Part shown: positions 27,860 to 36,094 of the stretch, in pieces
Position numbering within the stretch: the stretch's first letter is position 1
How the letters are laid out: each line of letters starts with the position of its first letter
NCBI GenBank assembly: GCA_001801485.1
Contig: MGXV01000001.1
Location: 1-41,401 of the forward strand
DNA from: Gammaproteobacteria bacterium RIFCSPHIGHO2_12_FULL_37_14
Lineage (GTDB): Bacteria > Pseudomonadota > Gammaproteobacteria > DSM-16500
DNA length: 41,401 bases
Direction of reading: 5' to 3'
The notes under the pieces: model-generated
The model's input: the letters and a program-made list of their open reading frames with translations, nothing else
Told to the model about the DNA's origin: nothing
Databases searched by the model: none
Made by a program: the position numbers and the translations under genes

Positions 27860-28666
27860 ATGAGCCAACTTGAAGCAAGCAGCATGGAAACAATCCCTCT
27901 CGCACCAATTGCGACGGTGAAAGGTCAAGCTATCTTAAGTGTTCCGCAAGATTTATATATTCCACCCGATGCCATGAAAGTATTCCTGGATGCTTTTGAA
28001 GGGCCGCTTGATTTTTTGCTTTATCTTATTCGCAAACAAAATATTGATATTTTGGATATTCCTGTCGCTGCTGTTACACGTCAATACATGGAATATATTG
28101 ATCTCATGCAAGAGTTATCAATTGAGTTAGCTGCTGAATATTTAGTGATGGCTGCGATTCTTGCTGAAATCAAATCACGCATGCTATTACCGCGAATGGT
28201 TAATCCAGAACATCCTGAAGATGATCCACGCGCTGAATTAGTACGTCGACTACAAGAGTATGAACGTTATAAACAAGTCGCAGAACATTTAGACAAATTA
28301 CCACGTCTCGAACGTGATACATTTATGGTGACGATTGATACCAGTCAATTGGTAGTTGAAAAACCTCATCCTACTGTTTCATTAAAAGAATTGCTATTAG
28401 CATTGACTGATGTATTAAAACGCGTTGAATTCCAAGCGAATCATCAAATCAAAATGGATAGTTTATCGGTAAGAGAAAAAATGTCACATATTCTTGCTAA
28501 AACTCAAGGAGAATCACATTTCCTTTTTAGTGAATTATTTGATTTACGTGAAGGGCGCTTAGGTATTGTTGTTACTTTTTTGGCTCTTTTAGAATTACTA
28601 AAAGAAAGCTTAATTGAATTTATTCAAACTACAGCTTTTGCGCCTATTTATTTAAAATCAAAATAA
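27860..28666 (+). CDS. scpA: Segregation and condensation protein A
   Basis: This 268-residue kleisin links the SMC heads and, with ScpB, helps chromosome condensation and segregation. The family N-terminus MKVFLDAFEGPLDFLLYLI begins at residue 39, then DILDIPVAAVTRQYMEYI and LVMAAILAEIKSRMLLP. The C-terminal winged helix ends in EGRLGIVVTFLALLELLKE. The first 38 residues have no family match, and an internal start at residue 39 is possible. scpB, often adjacent, is not in this window. Confidence 0.93.
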   Translation: MSQLEASSMETIPLAPIATVKGQAILSVPQDLYIPPDAMKVFLDAFEGPLDFLLYLIRKQNIDILDIPVAAVTRQYMEYIDLMQELSIELAAEYLVMAAILAEIKSRMLLPRMVNPEHPEDDPRAELVRRLQEYERYKQVAEHLDKLPRLERDTFMVTIDTSQLVVEKPHPTVSLKELLLALTDVLKRVEFQANHQIKMDSLSVREKMSHILAKTQGESHFLFSELFDLREGRLGIVVTFLALLELLKESLIEFIQTTAFAPIYLKSK

Positions 28667-28743
28667 ATTTCGTAAGGAATTCTTAAGTATTACGTTTGTT
28701 AATTATGCTATTATAATTTTATAAACATTTCGTGAGTAGGACA

Positions 28744-29418
28744 ATGAATCCACGATCGACTACGAATCAAACAACTACCTCATCCATCGAATTACATTCG
28801 GATGTTACTCAACAATTAGTCTCTATGAAAGAGCTAAGCTACGTCAAAATAATGACCAAGCTGTTTGAGTATTCCATTGGTATTACTAAATCTTCTTCTG
28901 GCACGACCAATCCACATTTTAATGATGGTATTATTCTCGATGCGCAATCTGCCGCTATGAGACAACAACTGGAACAAAATTATTCTAGTAATTTGACTAC
29001 TATTTCCAATGAAATTAATAATCAAATTCAACAATTACAACAAACAAAATCAACAATCTCATTTGCAAACAATTTCGCACAACAATATCAGCCCCTAAAT
29101 CTTGATGTTACGAAACATCTTGAAAATTACGATAAGATATTAATCCAAGTTAAAAATCTTATTGGAGAACAAAAATTAAGTATCTCCGAATTATTTAAAA
29201 AATACGATGATAAAAAAATCTCTCTCATTGAATTAGAAAAGAACTTAGAAACCCTGAAAAACCAACATGCTGATCTTGTTAATCAAGTAATCAGCTTATT
29301 TGAAAATAAGAAAACTCTACAGCAAAGTTTACAAGTCTTACATCGTGATACCTCACAAATGCTTGCCGCTGCCAAAGGTGAGAATTATCAGTTACCGACT
29401 CCCACACAACGTTTATAA
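28744..29418 (+). CDS. Small unknown coiled-coil protein
   Basis: I do not recognise this 224-residue protein. It is Gln/Asn/Lys/Ser-rich, with helical heptad-like stretches at about residues 75-110 and 130-205. There is no signal peptide or membrane segment. The chosen ATG at 28744-28746 has AGGA just upstream; a GTG 12 bases earlier lacks a site. A TATAAT lies at 28712-28717. The 3' end overlaps that of murJ by 6 bases, tail to tail. The polar composition fits a secreted protein, but there is no direct evidence. Confidence 0.75.
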   Translation: MNPRSTTNQTTTSSIELHSDVTQQLVSMKELSYVKIMTKLFEYSIGITKSSSGTTNPHFNDGIILDAQSAAMRQQLEQNYSSNLTTISNEINNQIQQLQQTKSTISFANNFAQQYQPLNLDVTKHLENYDKILIQVKNLIGEQKLSISELFKKYDDKKISLIELEKNLETLKNQHADLVNQVISLFENKKTLQQSLQVLHRDTSQMLAAAKGENYQLPTPTQRL

Positions 29419-30963
29419 CGCTTGCTGTTGTGGAATCATTAAATGATGTATACGTATTCCGCTCATCCATAAGGTAACGAAATAAACGACTATGCTAGAA
29501 CTCAACACCAATGCTAAATGACTATATCGCCATATTGCATTTTGCATTATCCAGACATGAATACCACTGGTAGTGGCCCACAACCAACTAGCAAGAACAA
29601 CATTCGCAATAGCAAGTCGCATAATAAATAATTTCCAACCGGATCGAGGATGGTAATAACCGCGTTGACGTAAAAAATAAAAAAGAAAACTAGTATTAAT
29701 TAATGCAGAGAGTGACGTCGCTAAAGCAATGCCAGCATGAGCCAAAGGCAAAATGAGCAACACATTTAATACCATATTCGAAATCATTGCGATGATACCC
29801 ACGCGCACTGGCGTACGCATATCTTGTTTCGCATAAAAACCTGCTGCTAAAATCTTGACTAACATAAAAGGTGTGATGCCAATAGCAAATGCTGCTAAAC
29901 TTTTACTCGCCATGATCACTGCATAACCATCAAAACGTCCGTACTGAAAAAGTGTAGAAATAAGTGGTCCTGAAATAACTGCCAACACCACGCCTGCAGG
30001 AATTCCTATCAATAAAACAGCGCGCAAGGCCCAATCGACAGTAAATGAAAAAGATTGTTCTGATTGACTAGCATGATGACGTGACAAATGCGGTAGAATC
30101 ACCGTTGAAATAGCTACTCCAAATACGCCTAAAGGAAATTCCATTAATCGATCAGAATAATAGAGCCAAGATACGCTACCAATCGCTAGCAAAGAGGCAA
30201 ATAAAGTATCGATCAATAAATTAACTTGCCCGACTGACACACCGAATAATGCAGGAATCATGAGTTTTAATACGCGTCTTACACCCGCATCACGAAAATC
30301 AATTCGTGGGCGCGGTAATAAATGTAACCGTCGTAAAAAAGGCCATTGAAATAGTAATTGAATGATACCAGCAATAAAGACACCCCAGGCTAATCCAATA
30401 ATTGGCTTAGCAAATTGCGGCGATAGCCAAATGGCAGATCCGATCATGACAATATTCAAAAAAACTGGCGTGAAAGCAGCTACCCAAAAACGACTGTGCG
30501 TATTTAAAATGGCTCCTGAAAAAGCCGTCATGGAAATAAAAAATAAGTAGGGAAAATTAATGCGTAACATCGTCACTGCAAGATCAAAGCGATCACCAGA
30601 TGTTTGAAATCCTGGTGCAAAAAGGCGAACGAGCCAAGGCGCACTGATTATTCCAAATACAGTAACAATGAATAAAGATATGCCAAGCGTACCAGCCATT
30701 GCATTAATAAATCGCTGTGATTCTTCTGGTGTATTTTGCCTTTGATAGGCTGATAAAACAGGAACAAATGCCTGCGAAAATGAACCTTCCGCAAACAAAC
30801 GCCGCATAAAATTGGGTATGCGAAAAGCAACAGAAAATGCATCGAATTGAGCGGCAGCGCCAAAATAATAACCGGTTACCATATCACGAATAAAACCAAA
30901 TACTCGCGAAATCATTGTCATGCTAACAACAACAGATGTTGACCGAAAAAGTGATTTACTCAT
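29413..30963 (-). CDS. murJ: Lipid II flippase MurJ
   Basis: This 516-residue inner-membrane MOP-superfamily protein has about 14 transmembrane helices and flips lipid II for peptidoglycan synthesis. Family signatures are RVFGFIRDMVTGYYFG near residue 20, AFRIPNFMRRLFAEGSFSQA near 47, and the central SDRLMEFPLGVFGVAISTV near 265. Length is standard. It diverges from rpsT, and its stop overlaps that of the preceding plus-strand gene. Confidence 0.97.
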   Translation of the reverse strand: MSKSLFRSTSVVVSMTMISRVFGFIRDMVTGYYFGAAAQFDAFSVAFRIPNFMRRLFAEGSFSQAFVPVLSAYQRQNTPEESQRFINAMAGTLGISLFIVTVFGIISAPWLVRLFAPGFQTSGDRFDLAVTMLRINFPYLFFISMTAFSGAILNTHSRFWVAAFTPVFLNIVMIGSAIWLSPQFAKPIIGLAWGVFIAGIIQLLFQWPFLRRLHLLPRPRIDFRDAGVRRVLKLMIPALFGVSVGQVNLLIDTLFASLLAIGSVSWLYYSDRLMEFPLGVFGVAISTVILPHLSRHHASQSEQSFSFTVDWALRAVLLIGIPAGVVLAVISGPLISTLFQYGRFDGYAVIMASKSLAAFAIGITPFMLVKILAAGFYAKQDMRTPVRVGIIAMISNMVLNVLLILPLAHAGIALATSLSALINTSFLFYFLRQRGYYHPRSGWKLFIMRLAIANVVLASWLWATTSGIHVWIMQNAIWRYSHLALVLSSSIVVYFVTLWMSGIRIHHLMIPQQQAL

Positions 30964-30993
30964 TTGCTAGGGCCTTCATATTCTTCACATTCA

Positions 30994-31022
30994 TTATTAC
31001 CGAAATAAGCAACCTTAAGCAA
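30994..31022 (-). promoter_or_regulatory. Promoter of murJ
   Basis: On the minus strand TTGCTT (31017-31022), 17 bases, then TAATAA (30994-30999), about 30 bases before the murJ start. Both hexamers are fair matches to sigma-70 sites. Confidence 0.5.
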
Positions 31023-31040
31023 AATGCTGCTGGGGTAAAA

Positions 31041-31149
31041 CAAAAAGAGCCATGAGGCGCCTCGTTAGTTTTGTCTTATTTTTTATGTACTGTAGCGGAT
31101 TGCTTGAATTCATACAACCTTCTACCCTATCCGGATAGGGCTCTTTTTG
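31041..31149. other. Structured inverted-repeat element between murJ and rpsT
   Basis: CAAAAAGAGCC (31041-31051) and GGCTCTTTTTG (31139-31149) are perfect 11-base inverted repeats. They enclose two further palindromes, GAGGCGCCTC (31054-31063) and CCCTATCCGGATAGGG (31125-31140). On either strand the end reads GGCTCTTTTTG, like a terminator. It could be a small RNA, a terminator pair or a short mobile repeat. I do not recognise a known RNA family. Confidence 0.5.
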
Positions 31150-31165
31150 CAGCCGCTGGTGGTAA

Positions 31166-31195
31166 TTGACAATTTTGATAAAAAAGCGCAAGATA
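31166..31195 (+). promoter_or_regulatory. Probable promoter of rpsT
   Basis: A consensus TTGACA lies at 31166-31171. The -10 is weaker: CAAGAT or AAGATA at 31189-31195 with 17-18 base spacing. A TAAAAT further down (31209-31214) is an alternative for another start. The distance fits a short rpsT leader. Confidence 0.45.
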
Positions 31196-31236
31196 CGGCG
31201 TTTTTAGGTAAAATATAAAAATTTGGAGATCAACTC

Positions 31237-31521
31237 TTGGCTAATACCAAACAAGCAAAAAAACGTGTCCGGCAAGCTGAAAAGCACCGCCAACATAATG
31301 CCAGCTTGCGCTCAATGCTGCGTACCTATGTAAAAAAGGTTGTTATTGCTATTGCAGCTGGAAATAAACAAGCTGCCATGAACACTTTGCAAGAAGCCAC
31401 GCCTATCATTGATAGCATGGTTAATAAAAAGATTATTCATAAAAACAAAGCTGCTCGACATAAGAGTCGTTTGACTGCTCATATCAAAAAAATGGATGCT
31501 GGCGCTACTGCAAGTCAATAA
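31237..31521 (+). CDS. rpsT: 30S ribosomal protein S20
   Basis: This 94-residue basic helical protein binds 16S r[19 protein letters not shown] and the central [17 protein letters not shown] are typical. It starts with TTG, with GGAG eight bases upstream. E. coli rpsT also uses a TTG start, which is linked to feedback control, so the rare start may be conserved for regulation. It stands alone, converging on the obgE operon. Confidence 0.97.
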   Translation: MANTKQAKKRVRQAEKHRQHNASLRSMLRTYVKKVVIAIAAGNKQAAMNTLQEATPIIDSMVNKKIIHKNKAARHKSRLTAHIKKMDAGATASQ

Positions 31522-31616
31522 AAAATCCCCCCTAACCCCCCTTTTTCAAAGGGGGGAACCTGTGTTTAGTGCCCCTTTTTCAAAGAGGGTCGCTGACGAA
31601 GGCAGCGGGGAGATTT
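31522..31616. repeat. Hairpin repeat between rpsT and obgE
   Basis: AAAAATCCCCCC, then a hairpin CCCCCCTTTTTCAAAGGGGGG, read here as two joined halves, is followed by a degenerate second unit. That unit ends in GGGGAGATTTT, so the outer edges are again inverted. It fills the convergent gap and probably terminates both transcripts. It is the third copy of the repeat also found in nuoG and at 25386. Confidence 0.8.
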
Positions 31617-31626
31617 TCGCAATCAC

Positions 31627-32637
31627 CTACAAATCTTCACTTAAATAGCGCATGGCTTCTTTTGCCAGGTCATCCAATCCCTTCTTAGCTAAACCAGAAA
31701 CAATGAATACTGGTCCTTGCCAATGAAGCCTCATCACCATATCGTCTTTTACCTTTTCTATATCCTCTGGAGGTAGTAAATCTGCCTTATTTAACACTAG
31801 CCAACGCTCTTTGCTCAGTAATTCCTCACTATATAAGCCAAGTTCACGGCTAATCGCCTCAATTTGAGTAACGGGGTCGCTACCATCTACAGGGAACATA
31901 TCAACTACATGAAATAAAAGTCGGGTTCTTCCTACGTGTTTTAAAAAACGTATCCCTAACCCTGCTCCTTCCGCCGCACCTTCGATAAGACCCGGCAAAT
32001 CTGCCATTACAAAGCTATGGAATTGAGACACACGAACCACCCCCAACTGAGGATATAAAGTAGTAAAAGGATAATCAGCTATTTTAGGACGGGCAGCAGA
32101 CATGGCACTAATTAAAGTAGACTTACCTGCATTGGGCATACCTACCAAGCCTACATCTGCCAATACCCTCAGCTCCAAGCGAAGATCTCGAATTTCACCC
32201 TCTTGACCGGGAATAGTGCGTCGGGGTGAGCGATTAATACTACTCTTAAAACGCGCATTGCCAACTCCGTGCTTGCCTCCTTGGGCTACGCAAAGCATTT
32301 GGCCAGATCCCATTAAATCTCCAATTAATTCGTCTGTCTGATCATCATATACCATCGTTCCAACTGGAACTCTGAGGATTAAATCCTCCCCTCCTTTTCC
32401 ACTGCAATTGCGGCCACCACCTTTTTCACCACTTTGAGCTGTATAAGTATGAATAAAACGATAATCGACTAAGGTATTAATTCCATAATCAGCGCAGAGA
32501 AAAATACTGCCGCCATCCCCTCCATCACCCCCATCAGGGCCTCCAAAAGGCATAAATTTCAAGCGGAGAAAACTACAGGCACCATTTCCACCTTTTCCAG
32601 CCTGAACATGAATTTTAGCTTCATCGATAAATTTCAT
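31627..32637 (-). CDS. obgE: GTPase ObgE/CgtA
   Basis: This 336-residue essential ribosome-associated GTPase acts in 50S assembly and the stringent response. The glycine-rich Obg fold (AGKGGNGACSFLR, GGPDGGDGGDGGS) is followed by the G domain: GMPNAGKSTLISA (G1), DLPGLIEGAAEG (G3), NKAD (G4) and a late VSGLAKKG (G5). The C-terminal extension is very short, as in many gammaproteobacteria outside enterics. It is the last gene of rplU-rpmA-obgE. No strong SD is seen; the gap to rpmA is about 100 bases. Confidence 0.97.
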   Translation of the reverse strand: MKFIDEAKIHVQAGKGGNGACSFLRLKFMPFGGPDGGDGGDGGSIFLCADYGINTLVDYRFIHTYTAQSGEKGGGRNCSGKGGEDLILRVPVGTMVYDDQTDELIGDLMGSGQMLCVAQGGKHGVGNARFKSSINRSPRRTIPGQEGEIRDLRLELRVLADVGLVGMPNAGKSTLISAMSAARPKIADYPFTTLYPQLGVVRVSQFHSFVMADLPGLIEGAAEGAGLGIRFLKHVGRTRLLFHVVDMFPVDGSDPVTQIEAISRELGLYSEELLSKERWLVLNKADLLPPEDIEKVKDDMVMRLHWQGPVFIVSGLAKKGLDDLAKEAMRYLSEDL

Positions 32638-32741
32638 AGGAATAATAGAAAAATTAATAACGGAATGTATAAGACCACCCCAATAAAAGGGTGGATAAGA
32701 TAATCATGTCTGATCCACCAACATGACTAACAGTGGCTATA

Positions 32742-33008
32742 TTAAGCAGCTTCTAAAGGATCGATACTCACGCAGCGTTTACGTAGCGCACCTTTCACAG
32801 CAAATACGACACGACCCGCTTTTAAAGCAAATAATGTATGGTCTTTTCCTATTCCAACATACATACCTGGATGAAATTTAGTGCCGCGTTGGCGAACAAT
32901 AATTTCACCTGCATTAACAATTTGACCACCATATCGCTTGATTCCAAGATATTTGGGGCGAGAATCGCGACCATTTCGTGTACTACCGCCCGCTTTCTTA
33001 TGTGCCAT
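32742..33008 (-). CDS. rpmA: 50S ribosomal protein L27
   Basis: This 88-residue protein has an N-terminal tail that reaches the peptidyl transferase centre. [16 protein letters not shown] is intact and begins directly with the mature A-H-K-K, so no leader cleavage is needed. GAGGG lies nine bases before the ATG. It follows rplU by 25 bases. Confidence 0.97.
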   Translation of the reverse strand: MAHKKAGGSTRNGRDSRPKYLGIKRYGGQIVNAGEIIVRQRGTKFHPGMYVGIGKDHTLFALKAGRVVFAVKGALRKRCVSIDPLEAA

Positions 33009-33033
33009 TATTCTATACCCTCATTCACTAACG

Positions 33034-33345
33034 TTAAGCCTTAATTTCAGTAATCTTAACTTCTGTATAATTTTGTCTGTGACCTTGCCATTTTTCATGG
33101 TGTTTACGTCGATGAAATTTAACAATATGAATCTTCTTATGTCGCCCTTGAGAAAGGACGGTAGCAGAAACTTTACCACTCTTTAAATAGGGACTGCCAA
33201 GCTGAATATCGCTACCTTCACCTACCATCAAGATTTTATCAAAATTGACCATTGAACCTACCTCTTCAGGTAAAGATTCCAACTTTAAGGTATCGCCTTC
33301 CTTCACCCGGTACTGCTTTCCACCACTCAAAATAACTGCGTACAT
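33034..33345 (-). CDS. rplU: 50S ribosomal protein L21
   Basis: The 103-residue length matches the E. coli protein exactly when the ATG at 33343-33345 ([14 protein letters not shown]) is used. The frame is open to 33420 without family similarity, and the promoter lies in that stretch. The signature [20 protein letters not shown] binds 23S rRNA. It is the first gene of the operon. Confidence 0.97.
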   Translation of the reverse strand: MYAVILSGGKQYRVKEGDTLKLESLPEEVGSMVNFDKILMVGEGSDIQLGSPYLKSGKVSATVLSQGRHKKIHIVKFHRRKHHEKWQGHRQNYTEVKITEIKA

Positions 33346-33408
33346 GTTTGACTCACTCCCAATCAATTTCTTCGACCTACCTAGCATGATTTTCATAAAA
33401 AGAGGACG

Positions 33409-33437
33409 ATTATAGGGCATAAAATCAAGCCACGCAA
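33409..33437 (-). promoter_or_regulatory. Promoter of rplU-rpmA-obgE
   Basis: On the minus strand TTGCGT (33432-33437), 17 bases, then a consensus TATAAT (33409-33414). It gives a leader of about 60 bases before rplU. It sits in the short gap after pyrC. Confidence 0.7.
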
Positions 33438-33457
33438 CTGCTTTTCACGCCGCTTTT

Positions 33458-34675
33458 TCACAGTAAATCAAATACCTGACCATCAATAATGGTATAAACA
33501 GGCCAGCCGGTTAATGCGCGACCAGCAAAAGCCGACCATTTGCATTTGGTTTGTAATTCAGCATTCGTAATGATTTTTGTTTGATATAAGTCGACTAATA
33601 CATAATCGTCATTGGGCGTTAATTTAAATATTTCTCTTGCGCGAGTACATGTTAATTCAACAATACGGTTTAATGAAAGCTTCCCAGCATGATAGGCCGT
33701 GAGTAATAAAGGCAAGGTAGTCTCAATACCTGGCATACCAGAAGGACACTCTCCATAGGGTCGTTCCTTCTCACTTTCTAAATGTGGCGCATGATCTGAA
33801 CCAATCGTATCAATCGTCCCATCATGAATCGCCTCCCATAATGCAATGTGTTGTTCACTATTGCGCAAAGGAGGATTCACTACCGCTTTTCCTTGTAAAT
33901 CTGCATAAGCACCTTCATGTAAAAATAAATGATGCGGGGTAGTTTCTGCATAAACAGGCAAGCCTTCCACTTTTGCTGATTTAATTAACATTAATTCAGC
34001 AGCCGTACTCACATGCAAAATATACAAACGTGTCCCATAGATGCGTGCTAGCTGAATTGCTTTCTCTACTGCACTAGCTGCCACTTCTGCATTACGAATG
34101 AAGGAGTGATCACTATATTGTTTGCTGTGACTAAATTGCGCTTTGCGTTGTTGAATCATCGCTTCATCTTCAGCATGTACAGCAATGAGTAAATTGAGTT
34201 CAGAAGCGATTTTAAAAACCTTATGTAAACTTTCATCATCATCAATCACCAAATTCCCCGTGCTACACCCCATAAACACTTTAATACCAATCACATCCTG
34301 TTTGATTTTATATATTTCATTTAAATGATGTTTATCGGCACCAAAATATAATGCATAGTGCAGCGGTATATTAGCCTTTGCTAATTGCTGGTCAATGAGT
34401 GCTTTCTTTGCTTGTAAAGTTTCAGCGGTAACCGTTGGCGGAATAGTATTTGGCATATCAAAAACGGTGGTATAACCACCACAAATAGCAGCCCGGGCAG
34501 CTGTACGCCAATCTTCTTTGTGTTCCATGCCAGGTGTACGGAAATGTACATGAGGATCAATTAATCCAGGGAATAGATATAAGCCATCAGCAATTAGTTT
34601 GCTTGATTGTACGCTAGGCAGTGTTAATTCCATGAGTTCGCCATCGAGCGATAATGCACCTGTAATGTGAATCAT
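33458..34675 (-). CDS. pyrC: Dihydroorotase
   Basis: This 405-residue amidohydrolase closes carbamoyl-aspartate to dihydroorotate, the third step of pyrimidine synthesis. Metal ligands are in DPHVHFRTPG near residue 41. DMPNT, the carboxylated-Lys region GIKVFMG near 146, HAEDE near 180, LYILHVSTA and the catalytic Asp in TIGSDHAPH near 290 are visible. It is the long type-I-like form, not the short E. coli form. It is the last gene of carAB-pyrBI-pyrC, 22 bases after pyrI. Confidence 0.95.
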   Translation of the reverse strand: MIHITGALSLDGELMELTLPSVQSSKLIADGLYLFPGLIDPHVHFRTPGMEHKEDWRTAARAAICGGYTTVFDMPNTIPPTVTAETLQAKKALIDQQLAKANIPLHYALYFGADKHHLNEIYKIKQDVIGIKVFMGCSTGNLVIDDDESLHKVFKIASELNLLIAVHAEDEAMIQQRKAQFSHSKQYSDHSFIRNAEVAASAVEKAIQLARIYGTRLYILHVSTAAELMLIKSAKVEGLPVYAETTPHHLFLHEGAYADLQGKAVVNPPLRNSEQHIALWEAIHDGTIDTIGSDHAPHLESEKERPYGECPSGMPGIETTLPLLLTAYHAGKLSLNRIVELTCTRAREIFKLTPNDDYVLVDLYQTKIITNAELQTKCKWSAFAGRALTGWPVYTIIDGQVFDLL

Positions 34676-34697
34676 GTGGAATCTCTTTTGATTATTT

Positions 34698-35156
34698 CTA
34701 AACAGCTACTTTAACTTGATCGCGATCAAATTCTTTTTCACAATAATGACAAATCAACTTAATTTTCTTACCTTGTTCATGAATATAATAACAGCTTGTT
34801 ACTTGTTCGGTTTGCGTCACACAAAGTCGATTGGGACAATTAAATATTCCGTAAGTAACCGTCGGCAAATGAGTTTTTATTTTATCCACGACTTGAAAAT
34901 TGTTAATCACATTAATAGTTGCTGCGGGTGAAAAAATTACAATTTCATTCGCTTCATCTTCAGTGAGAATTCGATTTTCGATTTTTATTAAATCTTTTTT
35001 TCCTATCCGCTTACTTGGAAGGTTCAAACCAATTGTTACTTGATTGCTATTTGTTTGCATCCCTAATAAATAAATGATGCGTAATCCTTGCCCTGCTACG
35101 ATATGATCGATTACCGTACCATTTTTTATTGCCGAGACAGAAAGCATATCGCTCAT
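34698..35156 (-). CDS. pyrI: Aspartate carbamoyltransferase regulatory chain
   Basis: This 152-residue regulatory subunit binds allosteric nucleotides and joins catalytic trimers through a zinc domain. Typical parts are IDHIVAGQGLRIIYLLG near residue 16, PSKRIGKKDLIKIEN near 48, and the zinc cysteines in NCPNRLC and ICHYCEKEF near 110 and 138. The ATG overlaps the pyrB stop (ATGA). Its presence implies a feedback-regulated enzyme of the E. coli type. Confidence 0.96.
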   Translation of the reverse strand: MSDMLSVSAIKNGTVIDHIVAGQGLRIIYLLGMQTNSNQVTIGLNLPSKRIGKKDLIKIENRILTEDEANEIVIFSPAATINVINNFQVVDKIKTHLPTVTYGIFNCPNRLCVTQTEQVTSCYYIHEQGKKIKLICHYCEKEFDRDQVKVAV

Positions 35157-36094
35157 GGTAATACCTCATTAAAAATAAGAGTAAGCAAGGCTTGTCTAAT
35201 CACGACTCCATTGGTTGCCTGCTGAAAATAGTAGGCATAAGGTGTTTTATCCACATCCAGCGCAACTTCATTCACACGCGGTAATGGATGCAAAACCTTT
35301 AAGTTCTTCTTCGCTTTTTCTAACATGTTTGCTGTTAAAATAAATTTACTTTGAATAAGCTGATATTCTGTTTCAGTAAAACGTTCTTGTTGAATTCGTG
35401 TAATATACAAAATATCTACTTTGGGTATGACTTCCTCAATATTTTGATGGAATGAAAAACGTACGCCACGTTTTTTTAATTTATCACAAATTGTATCCGG
35501 TAAAGTCAACAATTCAGGAGAAACCAGATAAAGCCGCACATCAAACATCAAGCAAGCTTCAATAAATGAATGAATTGCTCGACCATATTTCAAATCACCT
35601 ACTAAAGCAATCGATAAACCATTTAGACTCGATTGACATTCTTGAATGCTGAATAGTTCGATCAAAGCTTGCGTTGGATGTTGGTTTGCACCATCTCCGG
35701 CATTAATCACTGGACAATTAGCAACTTCAGCTGTCAATCGCGCAGAACCATCTCGTGGGTGTCGAATGATAATTAAATCAGCATAACCAGCAATAACCCT
35801 CATGGTATCGGCCAGTGTTTCGCCCTTTCGCACAGACAAACTACTATCATCTGGAAAACCAATCACTTTACCACCCATACGATAAATAGCAGCCTCAAAT
35901 GACAAACGTGTTCGTGTTGAAGGCTCAAAAAAACAATTGGCGATTAGTTTATCCTGAATTGAGCAGCGTATTTGGCCAGATTTGATTTTTTTTGCTGTCT
36001 GTAAAATTAATTCCACTTCAGAAAAAGTTAAATCATTAAATGAAATAATATCTTTTAAGTATAAAGAATTAGTTGATTGGCTATTCACAGGCAT
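35153..36094 (-). CDS. pyrB: Aspartate carbamoyltransferase catalytic chain
   Basis: This 313-residue enzyme joins carbamoyl phosphate and aspartate. The carbamoyl phosphate site FFEPSTRTRLSFE lies near residue 51. VIIRHPRDGSA-like residues near 108, NAGDGANQHPTQAL near 130, the aspartate-loop region and HPLPRVNEVALDVD near 265 are all present. It overlaps carB by 10 bases and pyrI by 4 bases. Confidence 0.97.
   Translation of the reverse strand: MPVNSQSTNSLYLKDIISFNDLTFSEVELILQTAKKIKSGQIRCSIQDKLIANCFFEPSTRTRLSFEAAIYRMGGKVIGFPDDSSLSVRKGETLADTMRVIAGYADLIIIRHPRDGSARLTAEVANCPVINAGDGANQHPTQALIELFSIQECQSSLNGLSIALVGDLKYGRAIHSFIEACLMFDVRLYLVSPELLTLPDTICDKLKKRGVRFSFHQNIEEVIPKVDILYITRIQQERFTETEYQLIQSKFILTANMLEKAKKNLKVLHPLPRVNEVALDVDKTPYAYYFQQATNGVVIRQALLTLIFNEVLP

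Noticed and set aside
28682..28717. PmrA-like box before the 28744 gene (CTTAAG and GTTAAT)
   Set aside because: The half-sites are 16 bases apart, not 11, and the position 11 bases upstream of the second one is a poor match.
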